Positions 16,001-25,126 of a stretch of 51,452 nucleotides of DNA are shown in pieces. Source of the DNA: RH-chloro-G1 sp003670575 (lineage in GTDB: Bacteria; Chloroflexota; Dehalococcoidia; UBA2979); NCBI GenBank assembly GCA_947499615.1, contig CANMOP010000015.1, forward strand, positions 1 through 51,452, given 5' to 3'. Below the pieces are notes generated by a model, which did no database searches, had not been told where the DNA came from, and was given only the letters and a program-made list of their open reading frames with translations. The number at the start of each line of letters is the position of its first letter. Positions within the stretch are counted from its first letter, which is position 1. The position numbers and the translations under genes were made by a program.

Positions 16001-18784
16001 ATGACGACCACCCAGCCACAGGACACGACCGATCGTCGCGCAGGCGGCGACGCCTCTGGCGGGAAGATGGTCTATCTCTTTGGTGACGGTCGCGCTGATG
16101 GCGACGGCGGGATGAAGAACCTGCTGGGCGGCAAGGGTGCCGGCCTGGCCGAGATGAGCAGCGTCGGGATTCCGGTGCCCCCGGGCTTCACCATCACGAC
16201 CGAGGTGTGCAACACCTTCTACTCGCTGGGCAAGCAATCCCCGGCTGGCCTTGCGGACGAAGCGCGGGCAGGCATCGCGCATATCGAGGGCGCGTTCGGG
16301 CGCGAGCAGTCCGGAGGCGCGCGATTCGGCGACGCCGACAACCCGCTGCTGGTATCGGTGCGTTCCGGTGCACGTGTGTCGATGCCCGGCATGATGGACA
16401 CGGTGCTCAACCTCGGCCTCAACGACATCACCGTCGAGGGGCTCGCGAAGCGCTCCGGGAACGCGCGTTTCGCGTGGGACTCCTACCGCCGCTTCGTTGC
16501 GATGTACGGCGACGTGGTGCTGGGCCTGAAGAGCGAGTCGTCGCGAGATGACAGCCCCTTCGAGGAGCGCCTGGACGCGATGAAGCGCGAGCGCGGCGTG
16601 CAGTCGGACACCGATCTCAGCGCCGACGATCTTCGTGCGCTGGTCGCACAGTACAAGGCCGTCATCAAGGAGCGCTTGGGCGTGACTTTCCCGGACGACC
16701 CGTGGGAACAGCTCTGGGGCGCCATTGGCGCAGTCTTCAATTCCTGGCAAAACCCGCGAGCGGTCGCGTACCGCTCCATGTATGGGTATCCCGCCGACTG
16801 GGGCACCGCCGTGACGGTGCAGGCGATGGTGTTCGGTAACCTTGGCGAGGACTGCGCGACGGGCGTGGTGTTTACGCGCCATGCTGCGCTTGGCGATCGT
16901 CGGCTGTCCGGCGAGTACCTAGTGAACGCGCAGGGCGAGGACGTGGTCGCGGGTATTCGTACGCCCCAGCCGATCGGCAAGGCGGACAGCACCTCGACGA
17001 CGCCGAACTCGCTGGAAGAGACCAACGCCAAGGTGCACGCCGAGCTCCTTGAGGCGTGCCAACGCCTTGAAGCGCACTTCCGTGACATGCAGGACATCGA
17101 ATTCACGGTGCAGCAGGGGCGGCTCTGGATCCTGCAGACACGCTCCGGCAAGCGGACTGGTCGCGCGATGGTGAAAATCGCCGTCGACCTGGTCGACGAA
17201 GGACAAATCGATGAGTCCGAGGCGCTGCTGCGGCAGGAGCCGGAGAAGCTCGACGAGCTGTTCCACCCCACGTTCGACCGAACTGAGATCGCCAACGTCA
17301 TCGCGAAGGGCCTCGGTGCCTCTCCCGGCGCTGCCGTCGGTCGCGTCGTGTTCACCGCCGAGGACGCCGCGGAATGGGCCGCGCGTGGCGAGGCCGTCAT
17401 CCTGGTACGCACCGAAACCAGCCCCGAGGACGTAGTCGGCATGAGCGTCTCGCGCGGCATCCTGACCGCGCGCGGCGGTACCACCTCGCACGCGGCGGTG
17501 GTCGCGCGAGGCATGGGAAAGTGCTGCGTCACTGGCTGCGGCGCGCTGGAAGTTGATTACCGCGCCAGCCGGTTCACCGTGCAGGTGCCGGGACACGGTC
17601 CGCTGGTGATTCACCAGGGCGACGTGATCTCCATCGACGGAACGACTGGCGAGGTGATGCGCGGCGCAGTGGCGCTCGTGGACCCGGTGCTGCCAGCGGA
17701 GTACGAGCGACTGATGGGCTGGGCGGACCGTGCGCGTCGGTTGCGGGTTCGCGCGAACGCGGACACACCCGAGGATGCGGAGCGCGCTCGCCAGTTCGGT
17801 GCGGAAGGCATCGGACTGTGTCGCACGGAGCACATGTTCTTCGGCAAGGATCGCATCCTCGCCGTACGCCAGATGATCCTCGCGTCCGACGAGGCGGGAC
17901 GGCGCGAGGCACTCGCGAAGATCCTGCCGATGCAGCGCGATGACTTCGCCGGCATCCTGCGCGCAATGGCCGGGCTGCCAGTGACGATCCGCCTGCTGGA
18001 CCCGCCGCTGCACGAGTTCCTCCCGCAGCGCCCGGAAGAGATGGCGGAGGTTGCCGCTGCCCTCGGCGTGGAGCGGCACGAGGTGGAGCGCCGCGTGGAG
18101 GCGTTGCATGAGTTCAACCCGATGCTCGGCCACCGCGGCGTCCGCCTGGCGATCACGTACCCCGAGATCTATGAAATTCAGACGCAGGCGATCATGGAAG
18201 CCGCCTGTGCGCTGAAGGCCGACGGTGTGCATGTCATTCCCGAGATCATGATCCCGCTGGTCGGGATGGAGGATGAGCTGCGGCAAGCACGCGCGCTCGT
18301 CGTCAGCACGGCGGAGCGTGTGATCGCACAGTCGGGCACGCGCGTGGAGTACACCGTGGGCACGATGATCGAGTTGCCGCGCGCCTGCATCGTTGCGGAT
18401 CGCATCGCCCATCACGCGGACTTCTTCTCGTTCGGCACCAACGACCTGACGCAGACGACGTTCGGGCTTTCTCGAGACGACGCGAACCGGTTCCTGCCCG
18501 CGTACCTCGATCAGGGCCTGCTCCTGCGTGACCCGTTTGTCGAGTTGGATCGCGACGGCGTCGGCGGCCTGATCAAGATTGGCATCGAGCGCGGTCGCAC
18601 GACGCAGCCAACGCTCAAGGTCGGTATCTGCGGTGAGCACGGGGGGAACCCGGCGTCGGTGGCGTTCTGCCACGATGCGGGCTTCGACTACGTCTCCTGC
18701 TCGCCGTTTCGCGTCGCGATTGCGCGGTTGGCAGCCGGACAGGCAGCGTTGGCTGGCGTGCAGGCAATGGCTCGGGCCGACTAG
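16001..18784 (+). CDS. ppdK: pyruvate, phosphate dikinase
   Basis: The 927-residue enzyme interconverts pyruvate, ATP and phosphate with PEP, AMP and pyrophosphate. Order of domains: ATP-grasp (LGGKGAGLAEM about 44, SVRSGARVSMPGMMDTVLN about 124), helical and swivel domain with phospho-histidine H497 in TARGGTTSHAAVVARG, and the PEP/pyruvate TIM barrel (IGLCRTEHMFF, LLDPPLHEFLP, FSFGTNDLTQTTFGLSRDD, GICGEHGG with the proton-donor region). All catalytic segments are intact and length is normal. Thr next to the histidine (TTSH) is the regulatory phosphorylation site in plant PPDK; no PPDK regulatory protein gene is nearby. GAGGT precedes the ATG by 8 nt. It is monocistronic and converges on glmS. 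Confidence 0.97.
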   Translation: MTTTQPQDTTDRRAGGDASGGKMVYLFGDGRADGDGGMKNLLGGKGAGLAEMSSVGIPVPPGFTITTEVCNTFYSLGKQSPAGLADEARAGIAHIEGAFGREQSGGARFGDADNPLLVSVRSGARVSMPGMMDTVLNLGLNDITVEGLAKRSGNARFAWDSYRRFVAMYGDVVLGLKSESSRDDSPFEERLDAMKRERGVQSDTDLSADDLRALVAQYKAVIKERLGVTFPDDPWEQLWGAIGAVFNSWQNPRAVAYRSMYGYPADWGTAVTVQAMVFGNLGEDCATGVVFTRHAALGDRRLSGEYLVNAQGEDVVAGIRTPQPIGKADSTSTTPNSLEETNAKVHAELLEACQRLEAHFRDMQDIEFTVQQGRLWILQTRSGKRTGRAMVKIAVDLVDEGQIDESEALLRQEPEKLDELFHPTFDRTEIANVIAKGLGASPGAAVGRVVFTAEDAAEWAARGEAVILVRTETSPEDVVGMSVSRGILTARGGTTSHAAVVARGMGKCCVTGCGALEVDYRASRFTVQVPGHGPLVIHQGDVISIDGTTGEVMRGAVALVDPVLPAEYERLMGWADRARRLRVRANADTPEDAERARQFGAEGIGLCRTEHMFFGKDRILAVRQMILASDEAGRREALAKILPMQRDDFAGILRAMAGLPVTIRLLDPPLHEFLPQRPEEMAEVAAALGVERHEVERRVEALHEFNPMLGHRGVRLAITYPEIYEIQTQAIMEAACALKADGVHVIPEIMIPLVGMEDELRQARALVVSTAERVIAQSGTRVEYTVGTMIELPRACIVADRIAHHADFFSFGTNDLTQTTFGLSRDDANRFLPAYLDQGLLLRDPFVELDRDGVGGLIKIGIERGRTTQPTLKVGICGEHGGNPASVAFCHDAGFDYVSCSPFRVAIARLAAGQAALAGVQAMARAD

Positions 18785-18834
18785 TCAGGCACGGCGTCGG
18801 ATGCGAACCACACGCTAGGTGCGGGCCGATCGGA

Positions 18835-20679
18835 CTACTCGACGGTGACCGTCTTCGCGAGGTTACGCGGCTGGTCGATGTCTGCGCCGCGGCGCAGTGC
18901 GATGTAGTACGCCAGCAACTGCATCACCACCACCGAGACGAACGGGCTCACTGCTGGATCCACCTCCGGCACCGCGATCACGTCGTCCGCGATGGTGTCG
19001 AGGCTGGTGTCGCCACGTGAGACGAGCGCGATCACCGGCCCGCGTCGCGCCCGCAACTGCTCGATGTTCGAGCGCATCTTCTCGCGCACCTCGTCGAGGA
19101 TGGCGATTGCAACGGTTGGCATGCGCTCATCGATGAGCGCGATCGGGCCGTGCTTCATCTCACCGGCGGGATAACCCTCGGCGTGAATGTATGAGACTTC
19201 CTTGAGTTTGAGCGCACCCTCCATCGCCATCGGATAGGAGAGGCCGCGACCGAGGAAGAGGAAGTGCTCTGAGGTGGCATACCTGTTGGCCAACGCCTCA
19301 ATGTCTGGCGCCAGCAACAGTGTTTCGCCGATCGCCGCGGGAATGTGCAGCGCCGCCTCCACCTGCGCGCGCTCCAGCGCCGGATCGAGCGTGCCGCGCA
19401 GCCGACCGAGGTGCAGCGCCAGTCCGTGCACCGCCAGCATCGCGCCCACGAGGCACTTGGTGCTCGCGACGGCGATTTCGGGACCCATGCGCATGTAGAT
19501 CGTGCCGTCCGCGACCCGCGTCGTCTGCGCGCCGGGGGTGTTGCAGATCGTGATCTGCGGGCAGCCGGCCTGTCGCGCCTCCTCCATGGCTGCCAGCAGG
19601 TCGACTGTTTCGCCGGACTGCGAGATGGAGACGACGAGGGTGTGCTGATCCAGCACCGGACTGCGGTAGCGGAACTCGGAGGCGTTATCGACCTCGGCGG
19701 GGATGCCGGCGAAGCGCTCGATGTAGTACCGCCCGACCATCGCCGCGTGCAGCGAAGTGCCCATCCCGATCAGGACGACACGTCGGAAGTCGCGAACCTG
19801 CTGTGCCGAGAACGGCACGCCGTCCAACTCGACCCGGGGCGGATCCAGGAGGTAACGCCCGCGCAGCGTGTCCAGTGCGCCGTCCGGCTGCTCGTGGATC
19901 TCCTTGAGCATGAAGTGCTTGAAGCGGCCCTTTACGGCGGCCACCGGGTCGTATGGCTGGAGTTCGATGGTCTTCGCGATCGGGGTGCCGTCGGCGGTGG
20001 TGTAGCGCACCTCGGTCGCGCTCACGTCGGCGACCTCGCCCGGCTCCAGGAAGGTCACCTCGCGGGTGTGCGGGAGGATGACAGCAAGATCTGAGGCGAC
20101 GATACGCTCGCCATCGCCCACGCCGATCACGATGCCGCCGGCGTTGCCGACGCGCGCCGCGACGATGCGCCCTGGCTCGTCGCGTGCGATCGCCACCAGT
20201 GCGTACGCACCATTGGTGAGCGTCATCACGTGGCGCACGGCGTCCGCCAGGTCCATGCCCTCGCCCAGATCGTCGGCGATCAGGTGTGCGAGCACTTCAG
20301 TGTCGGTCTCGGAGCCGAAGCGCACGCCACGCGCGAGGTATGGCGCGCGCAGGGCCTCGAAGTTCTCGATGATGCCGTTGTGCACGACGGCGACGCGGCC
20401 GTTCGGGTCCAAATGCGGGTGCGCGTTCTCGTCGGTTGCGCCACCGTGGGTCGCCCAGCGCGTGTGCCCGATGCCCGCCGAGGCGGGCGGGAGCGTTCCC
20501 TCGATGCGGCTGGCGAGTTGCTCCACCTTGCCGGCGGCGCGAGCGACGTAGAGTCCGTGCTGGTTATCGAACAACGCGACGCCCGCGGAGTCGTATCCGC
20601 GATACTCCAGCCGGCGCAATCCCTCGATGATGATGGGGCCGGCCGGTCGCCGCCCGGTGTAGCCGATGATTCCGCACAT
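18835..20679 (-). CDS. glmS: glutamine-fructose-6-phosphate aminotransferase (isomerizing)
   Basis: GlmS makes glucosamine-6-phosphate, the first step to UDP-GlcNAc. The mature N-terminus must be Cys, and MCGIIGYTG is found at ATG 20679, with GAGGTG 6 nt upstream; the longer reading from GTG 20688 would bury the catalytic cysteine and is rejected. The class II glutaminase domain (residues 1-235; GHTRWATHG, HNGIIENF, GSETDTEVLAHL) is followed by two SIS isomerase domains (about 290-614; ISQSGETVDLLAAMEEA, LGRGLSYPMAMEGALKLKE) and the C-terminal tail ending LAKTVTVE. Length of 614 is standard. It stands alone, downstream of the SIMPL gene but behind a strong hairpin. Confidence 0.97.
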   Translation of the reverse strand: MCGIIGYTGRRPAGPIIIEGLRRLEYRGYDSAGVALFDNQHGLYVARAAGKVEQLASRIEGTLPPASAGIGHTRWATHGGATDENAHPHLDPNGRVAVVHNGIIENFEALRAPYLARGVRFGSETDTEVLAHLIADDLGEGMDLADAVRHVMTLTNGAYALVAIARDEPGRIVAARVGNAGGIVIGVGDGERIVASDLAVILPHTREVTFLEPGEVADVSATEVRYTTADGTPIAKTIELQPYDPVAAVKGRFKHFMLKEIHEQPDGALDTLRGRYLLDPPRVELDGVPFSAQQVRDFRRVVLIGMGTSLHAAMVGRYYIERFAGIPAEVDNASEFRYRSPVLDQHTLVVSISQSGETVDLLAAMEEARQAGCPQITICNTPGAQTTRVADGTIYMRMGPEIAVASTKCLVGAMLAVHGLALHLGRLRGTLDPALERAQVEAALHIPAAIGETLLLAPDIEALANRYATSEHFLFLGRGLSYPMAMEGALKLKEVSYIHAEGYPAGEMKHGPIALIDERMPTVAIAILDEVREKMRSNIEQLRARRGPVIALVSRGDTSLDTIADDVIAVPEVDPAVSPFVSVVVMQLLAYYIALRRGADIDQPRNLAKTVTVE

Positions 20680-20787
20680 ACGCGTCACCTCGTGCCCAGA
20701 TCGCCTCGAATCAACGCCCCGCCGGAGGCCTCTCTACGGTACCGCTGCTGCGCCGCTGAATGCTACGAAGGCACGTCACCGCGGCCT

Positions 20788-20842
20788 GCGACCGACTCGG
20801 TGCGGAGCGAGCGAGTGGCCCTCCCCCCACCGAGTCGGTCGC
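20788..20842 (-). terminator. 15-bp perfect hairpin after the SIMPL gene
   Basis: GCGACCGACTCGGTG (20788-20802) and its exact complement (20828-20842) form a 15-bp stem with a 25-nt loop, starting 3 nt beyond the SIMPL stop at 20845. No U-tract follows on the minus strand. It probably terminates or protects that transcript ahead of glmS. Confidence 0.65.
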
Positions 20843-20844
20843 GA

Positions 20845-21591
20845 CTACTGAAGTTCGTAGACGACGGCGACGGCGGCCTGCAATTGCAGCTGGCCGGGGT
20901 TCACCGGCGTGGGAACGCCACTGTCGCGCGGCGCCGCTGACGCGGCCGCAGCCAGCGGGACCGGCTGTGGAGCGCTGTTGCCGAGTTCGGTGATCGAGCG
21001 CGCACGGCCTACCGATACGCCTGCCGCCTGTGCGAACTGGCTGGCGTGCGTGAGCGCGTCGCGGATGGCCGCCTGACGAGCCTGCGCTATGAACTTGTCG
21101 GGGTGCTCAATCGTGAAGCGGATGCCGTTCACCCGTGTCACGTCGCCGCCCGCCGCGATCGCTGCGTCCAGTGTGTCTGCGGTGTTCTCGATGTCACGCA
21201 ATGTCACGGCGATCTGGCTACTGACCGTGTAACCGGTGACCGTCCCGCGTCCGCGGTCGTACGACATCTCCGGTTGGACGTTGAAGTACTGGGTCTGGAT
21301 GTCCTTCTCCGCGACGCCCTTGGAGCCGAGTGTTGCCTGCACGCGCTGCATCGCCTCGGCGGCCTGCCCGCGGGCGGCACCGACGCTGCCTGCCGTCGCG
21401 GAGACGCCGAGGCTCAGTTGTGCGATGTCCGGTGTAACCGCGACGTAGCCGATGCCATTGACCGAGATCCCCGCCTGATCGGAGGGTGGGTTGGCCGCCT
21501 GCGCGCTGCGTTGTCCGCTCCCGATCGCGAGCGACGCGAGCAGGATGGCTACGATCCCGACACGTGAGAGCCATCGAGGTTGAATCTGCAT
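20845..21591 (-). CDS. secreted SIMPL-domain (DUF541) protein
   Basis: The protein has a signal peptide (WLSRVGIVAILLASLAIGSG, cleavage probably after AQA) followed by a SIMPL/DUF541 domain: GISVNGIGYVAVTPDIAQLSLGV, QTQYFNVQPEM, GYTVSSQIAVTLRD and the long helix of ARQAAIRDALTHASQFA. The family is periplasmic or extracytoplasmic with roles suggested in oxidative stress and signalling, but no enzyme activity. I prefer ATG 21591 because AGGAGG lies 9 nt upstream, inside the codons used by the longer reading from 21609. It is a single gene ended by a strong hairpin, upstream of glmS and downstream of plsC on the same strand (about 107 nt). Confidence 0.87.
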   Translation of the reverse strand: MQIQPRWLSRVGIVAILLASLAIGSGQRSAQAANPPSDQAGISVNGIGYVAVTPDIAQLSLGVSATAGSVGAARGQAAEAMQRVQATLGSKGVAEKDIQTQYFNVQPEMSYDRGRGTVTGYTVSSQIAVTLRDIENTADTLDAAIAAGGDVTRVNGIRFTIEHPDKFIAQARQAAIRDALTHASQFAQAAGVSVGRARSITELGNSAPQPVPLAAAASAAPRDSGVPTPVNPGQLQLQAAVAVVYELQ

Positions 21592-21698
21592 CTGACTGCT
21601 CCTCCTCATCGTCCCGGCTGTAAGTATGACGCTCGCCGGGTTCGATTGGTGCGTGCGAGCGGAAGCCTCCAGGCTGACATGGCGTTAGTCGCGGGCTG

Positions 21699-22412
21699 TC
21701 AGTCCGCGTCGTGCTCCTGGTGTGACACGACGATCGAACCTTCTGTGCCGGCGCCGTAGGCACCTCGATACTGTTCGGGGAGCATGGATGCGATGCGCCG
21801 CATCAACTCATCGGTGCATTGCTCGGCGTTTCGGGTCCCCCCGTCCGTCGCGAACGTGAATGGTTCGCCGAACTCCACACGCAACTTCGGGCGCCGACCG
21901 AGCAGCCAGGCATAGAACACGCCCGGCACGTGGATGTGCTCCGTGCCGGTGATGGCGACGGGAACGATCGACGAGTTCGCGATCAGCGCGACCATCGCCG
22001 CGCCGGGGAGCGCAGGGTGCAGCCGCGCGTCGCGGGAGCGGGTGCCCTCCGGGAACATGAGCACCACCTGTCCGTCCCGTATCAGCCCCCGCGCGAAGCG
22101 GAGTGCGCCCATGTCTGCCGAGAAGCGGCGCACCGGGAATGCCCCGTAGGGCCGCAGTGCCCAGCCGACGAACGGGGTGTCGAAGAGCTCGCGCTTCGCC
22201 ATGGGATGCACACGTCGAGGGCTGGCGCTCGCGACTAGGGGCGGGTCGAAGAGGTGGAGGTGATTCGCTGCGAGGACGAAGCCACCCTCGGCGGGGACGC
22301 GATCGGCGCCGACGACTTCGACACGAGTGAGGAGGTGCGCGACAAGCCCCGAGAGTCCGGTCAACAGGGCGTACCACAGGGCAGAGAACGCCCCGTAGAC
22401 CCGGCCGTTCAT
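21699..22412 (-). CDS. plsC: 1-acyl-sn-glycerol-3-phosphate acyltransferase (PlsC-type)
   Basis: A 237-residue membrane-associated acyltransferase that adds the second acyl chain to lysophosphatidic acid. The NHX4D catalytic motif is NHLHLFD (H51, D56) and the substrate motif is FPEGTRS (about 113), followed by the pro-rich ALPGAAMVAL and PVAITG blocks. One N-terminal hydrophobic stretch (about 8-28) anchors it. I start at ATG 22412, giving a 4-nt ATGA overlap with the RluB-Cmk stop; this fits the cmk-plsC gene order seen in many Firmicutes and related phyla. It is the last gene of a three-gene operon. Distinct long-chain preference cannot be read. Confidence 0.93.
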   Translation of the reverse strand: MNGRVYGAFSALWYALLTGLSGLVAHLLTRVEVVGADRVPAEGGFVLAANHLHLFDPPLVASASPRRVHPMAKRELFDTPFVGWALRPYGAFPVRRFSADMGALRFARGLIRDGQVVLMFPEGTRSRDARLHPALPGAAMVALIANSSIVPVAITGTEHIHVPGVFYAWLLGRRPKLRVEFGEPFTFATDGGTRNAEQCTDELMRRIASMLPEQYRGAYGAGTEGSIVVSHQEHDAD

Positions 22413-23935
22413 CCCTCGTTCGCCGCCCGGTAAGCCGCGGTGCACCGCTCAACCACCTCGTCGATGCCCAGCGCGTCCGTGTCGATGACCAGTGCGTCGG
22501 TGGCGGCCTGCTCGCGCCGAATCGCGCGGTGCCCGGTGGAGTCCGCTTCGTCGCGGCGGCGAGTTTCGTCGAGCACACGATCGAAGTTCGTCTGTCGGCC
22601 CGACTCGACCTCCTCGCCCAGGCGGCGGCGAGCGCGCACCTGCTCGGAGGCTTCCAGGAACACCTTCGTCCGTGCCTCGGTCAGCACGCGCGTGCCGATG
22701 TCGCGTCCGGCCATGACGATCGGACTGCGTGCGGCAAGCCCGCGCTGTCGTCGGACCAGCTCATCGCGCACCTCCGGGATGCCCGAGACCTGGGAGACGG
22801 TGCGTTCGATCTCCGGGGTCCTGAGTGCAGATGTGACGTCTACGCCCGAGAGCGTGACGCGTGGCGCGGATGGCTCCGGCCAGAACATGTCGAGTTCGAT
22901 CGCGCGAACGAGCGCCGTGACCGCTGCGGCGTCCCCGGCATCGATGCCGGCCTCGATCACCGCGAGGGTGCATGCGCGGTACATCAGCCCGGTGTCGACG
23001 AAGCCAAGACCCAGCCGCTCCGCCAACGCTCGACCGACAACACTCTTTCCGGATGCGGTGGGGCCATCGATCGCCAGGCTGCGAGCGAGCGTGTCGGTGG
23101 TGGTGATCACGGCCTCCGGGGCTGCGTGCTCTGGTACGTCGTCGATGGGGATCGATGATAGGGAGGGCTCTGCGACACCGTCCAGCGCAGCGACGGTTGC
23201 TGGCTGGTCCGCCGTCCCGAGCCCTACGAGGGCGCGGAGCGACTGTTCTTCCTCGGTGGTCAGCGCGCGCGTCTCTCCGCTGGCGAGTACGCCCAGCTGC
23301 ACCGGACCCACGGCGACACGGGCGAGGCGAACCACGGACGCGCGCACCGCTGCGAGCATGCGGCGCACCTCGCGCTTCTTGCCCTCGCGGATCTCGATGC
23401 TGAGGCGCGGCCGGGGCTCGCCGCTGAGCATCTGCACGCGTGCGGGCGCGGTCACGCCGTCCTCCAGTTGGACACCGGAGCGCAGACGCTCCAGTACCTC
23501 GGGGTGCGGAACCTCGCGCAGGTCGGCTTCGTAGGTCTTCCACACCTCGTAGCGCGGGTGGGCGAGTCGGTGTGCCAACTCACCATCTGTGGTGAGGAGG
23601 AGCAGGCCCTCGGTATCGCGGTCCAGTCGCCCGACATAACGCAGGCCGGGGGGTGCATCCGGGAGGAGGTGGTAGACCGTCTTCCGGCCCCAGTCGTCGA
23701 ACGCGGAGACCAGATAGCCAGCGGGCTTGTGCAGCATCCACACGACTGTCTGTTGCGGCAGTGACAGCGCGCGGCCATCAACTTCGATGCGCGCGGTCGC
23801 TGGATCGGCGCGCTCGCCAAGCAGGGCCGGGCGCCCATCGATGGTGACGCGACCGGCGGTAATGAGCGTCTCAGCGGAACGGCGGCTGCCGAACCCGCCA
23901 CGCGCGAGGAGCTTCTGGAGGCGTTCGACTGGCAT
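22409..23935 (-). CDS. fused RluB-type pseudouridine synthase and cytidylate kinase
   Basis: One 508-residue reading frame joins two normally separate enzymes. Residues 1-60 are an S4 RNA-binding domain (MPVERLQKLLARGGFGSRRS); residues 62-235 are a RsuA/RluB pseudouridine synthase with catalytic D105 in GRLDRDTEGLL and the motif EGKKREVRRML. After a linker (about 236-280) comes a complete cytidylate kinase: P-loop DGPTASGKS (290-298), DTGLMYRACTLAVIE, the CMP-binding GRDIGTRV and ETRRRDEADSTG. The two genes are often neighbours (scpB-rluB-cmk), so this is a gene fusion through loss of the stop. Both halves look active: 23S rRNA modification and CMP/dCMP phosphorylation. It overlaps plsC and follows a small membrane gene by 6 nt. 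Confidence 0.94.
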   Translation of the reverse strand: MPVERLQKLLARGGFGSRRSAETLITAGRVTIDGRPALLGERADPATARIEVDGRALSLPQQTVVWMLHKPAGYLVSAFDDWGRKTVYHLLPDAPPGLRYVGRLDRDTEGLLLLTTDGELAHRLAHPRYEVWKTYEADLREVPHPEVLERLRSGVQLEDGVTAPARVQMLSGEPRPRLSIEIREGKKREVRRMLAAVRASVVRLARVAVGPVQLGVLASGETRALTTEEEQSLRALVGLGTADQPATVAALDGVAEPSLSSIPIDDVPEHAAPEAVITTTDTLARSLAIDGPTASGKSVVGRALAERLGLGFVDTGLMYRACTLAVIEAGIDAGDAAAVTALVRAIELDMFWPEPSAPRVTLSGVDVTSALRTPEIERTVSQVSGIPEVRDELVRRQRGLAARSPIVMAGRDIGTRVLTEARTKVFLEASEQVRARRRLGEEVESGRQTNFDRVLDETRRRDEADSTGHRAIRREQAATDALVIDTDALGIDEVVERCTAAYRAANEG

Positions 23936-23941
23936 AACCGG

Positions 23942-24268
23942 TCAGCGCCCGCGACGACTGCGTTGGCCGCCGAAGTGCTCGCGGACGACCACTTCGGTCA
24001 CCACGGTGCGAATGAGGTCGGACGCGCGCGCCGGGGTTGCCAGCGGCACCGCCGTCGAGGTGCCGACGAGGGCGCGCAGCGCGCGGTTCGCGAGTATGCG
24101 CAGCCCGTACTCGGCGGCCAGCCCAACTGCCGCGACGGCCATCGACGCGCGCACCACGGGCATCAGCCGACGCGAAGGCGTGCTCAGCGAGCGGACATCC
24201 CCGCGGATCGGCAGCCGAGGCAGCGCCGGGACAGGGAGATTGGATGGCGTCGCGTGTTGAGCGGACAT
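23942..24268 (-). CDS. small conserved-looking membrane-associated protein, unknown function
   Basis: I do not recognise this 108-residue protein. Residues 1-35 are polar and Pro-rich, residues about 38-60 form a hydrophobic helix (ASMAVAAVGLAAEYGLRIL), and the rest is amphipathic with a very basic end (GGQRSRRGR). The start ATG 24268 has GGAG 8 nt upstream; a longer open frame upstream overlaps the divergent GNAT gene and has poor protein character. Six bases separate its stop from the RluB-Cmk start, so it is the first gene of that operon and may be an anchoring or regulatory partner. Confidence 0.65.
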   Translation of the reverse strand: MSAQHATPSNLPVPALPRLPIRGDVRSLSTPSRRLMPVVRASMAVAAVGLAAEYGLRILANRALRALVGTSTAVPLATPARASDLIRTVVTEVVVREHFGGQRSRRGR

Positions 24269-24455
24269 GTCACTGCTCCAGCAACTGGTGGTCGTATGGT
24301 GTCGAGGGGTCGGCGAGATGCCGCGGGTCGCAAGGGTAGCGCGCGCGGGCGCTCGCGGCCAGTGCCGATCGAGGTGCACGTCCGTTCGTGGTGGGCGGGA
24401 GTCGTTGTGTGCGATCCTCGGATGGCTGGAGATCACCGCACCGGGGGGATGATCA

Positions 24456-25058
24456 ATGACGTCGCTTCCGATCCGCAAGATCGGCATCGATGATCGGGCG
24501 GCAGTCACCGATCTGTTGGTGGCCGCGTTCGATGACGACCCGTGGTTCAACTTCGTGGCGACGAACGACGCGCATCGTCGGCAGCGGATGCGTCGATGGT
24601 TGCGACGGGGGTTGGAGCGCAAGGCGCTTCCGGCGGGCGAGTCATACATGACCGCCGGCTGCGAGGGGGTCGCGCTGTGGATGCCGCCCGGCCTGGCCGC
24701 GGGTGGCCTGCTGGATGAGTTGGAGCTCCGGATGACCCTCCTCCGCGTATGTGGGCTGCGGCGGCTGCGAGCGGTGTTGGCTGGCATTCGCGTCGTCATC
24801 GCAGCCGAGCCGCCTGCGCCGCACGTGGAGTTGCGGATCCTGGCCGTGGCACCCCAGTCACAGGGCCGCGGGATTGCCAGCGCGTTGGTTCGGCCGATGC
24901 TCCGCCGCTGCGACGAGCGTGGGCTGGGCGCGGCGTTGCTCTGCACCAAGGAGCGCAACGTCGACCTGTACCGACGATTCGGCTTCGACGTGGTAACCGA
25001 GGTGCACGTGCCGGATGGCCCACGGCTGTGGCAGATGTGGCGTCCCGCGGGTGCCTAG
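24456..25058 (+). CDS. GNAT-family N-acetyltransferase
   Basis: The 200-residue protein has the GNAT fold: N-terminal IRKIGIDDRAAVTDLLVAAF, a middle hydrophobic region (residues 65-115), the acetyl-CoA pyrophosphate motif LAVAPQSQGRGIASALV (about 130-146) and the final DLYRRFGFDVV. The layout, with a long middle segment ending before VELRILAV, is that of acetyltransferases of small molecules or peptides rather than ribosomal RimI. The substrate is unknown. A G-rich ribosome site (GGGGGG at about 24442) precedes ATG 24456. The split-dikinase cluster begins about 70 nt downstream on the same strand with its own probable promoter; a functional link (two modifying enzymes side by side) is only a suggestion. 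Confidence 0.88.
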   Translation: MTSLPIRKIGIDDRAAVTDLLVAAFDDDPWFNFVATNDAHRRQRMRRWLRRGLERKALPAGESYMTAGCEGVALWMPPGLAAGGLLDELELRMTLLRVCGLRRLRAVLAGIRVVIAAEPPAPHVELRILAVAPQSQGRGIASALVRPMLRRCDERGLGAALLCTKERNVDLYRRFGFDVVTEVHVPDGPRLWQMWRPAGA

Positions 25059-25112
25059 CCGCTATGACTGAGGCCCACGGTGGGTGCGGCTAGTCCACAG
25101 CCAGCAGCACGG

Positions 25113-25118
25113 TACGAT
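25113..25118 (+). promoter_or_regulatory. candidate -10 box (TACGAT) for the split-dikinase cluster
   Basis: TACGAT ends 8 nt before ATG 25127, the spacing expected for a leaderless transcript that begins at or very near that ATG. No -35 match is obvious. The box lies in the gap after the GNAT gene. Confidence 0.4.
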
Positions 25119-25126
25119 ACGCAGCG

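Noticed and set aside
16919..18673. 584-codon open frame on the minus strand opposite ppdK
   Set aside because: It lies wholly inside ppdK, which has every family motif; the frame is His/Arg-rich without any domain and results from high GC.
24269..24958. N-terminal extension of the small membrane protein opposite the GNAT gene
   Set aside because: The GNAT frame has its acetyl-CoA motif and ribosome site; the minus-strand extension is Arg/Ser/Thr-rich with no domain, and GGAG precedes ATG 24268.
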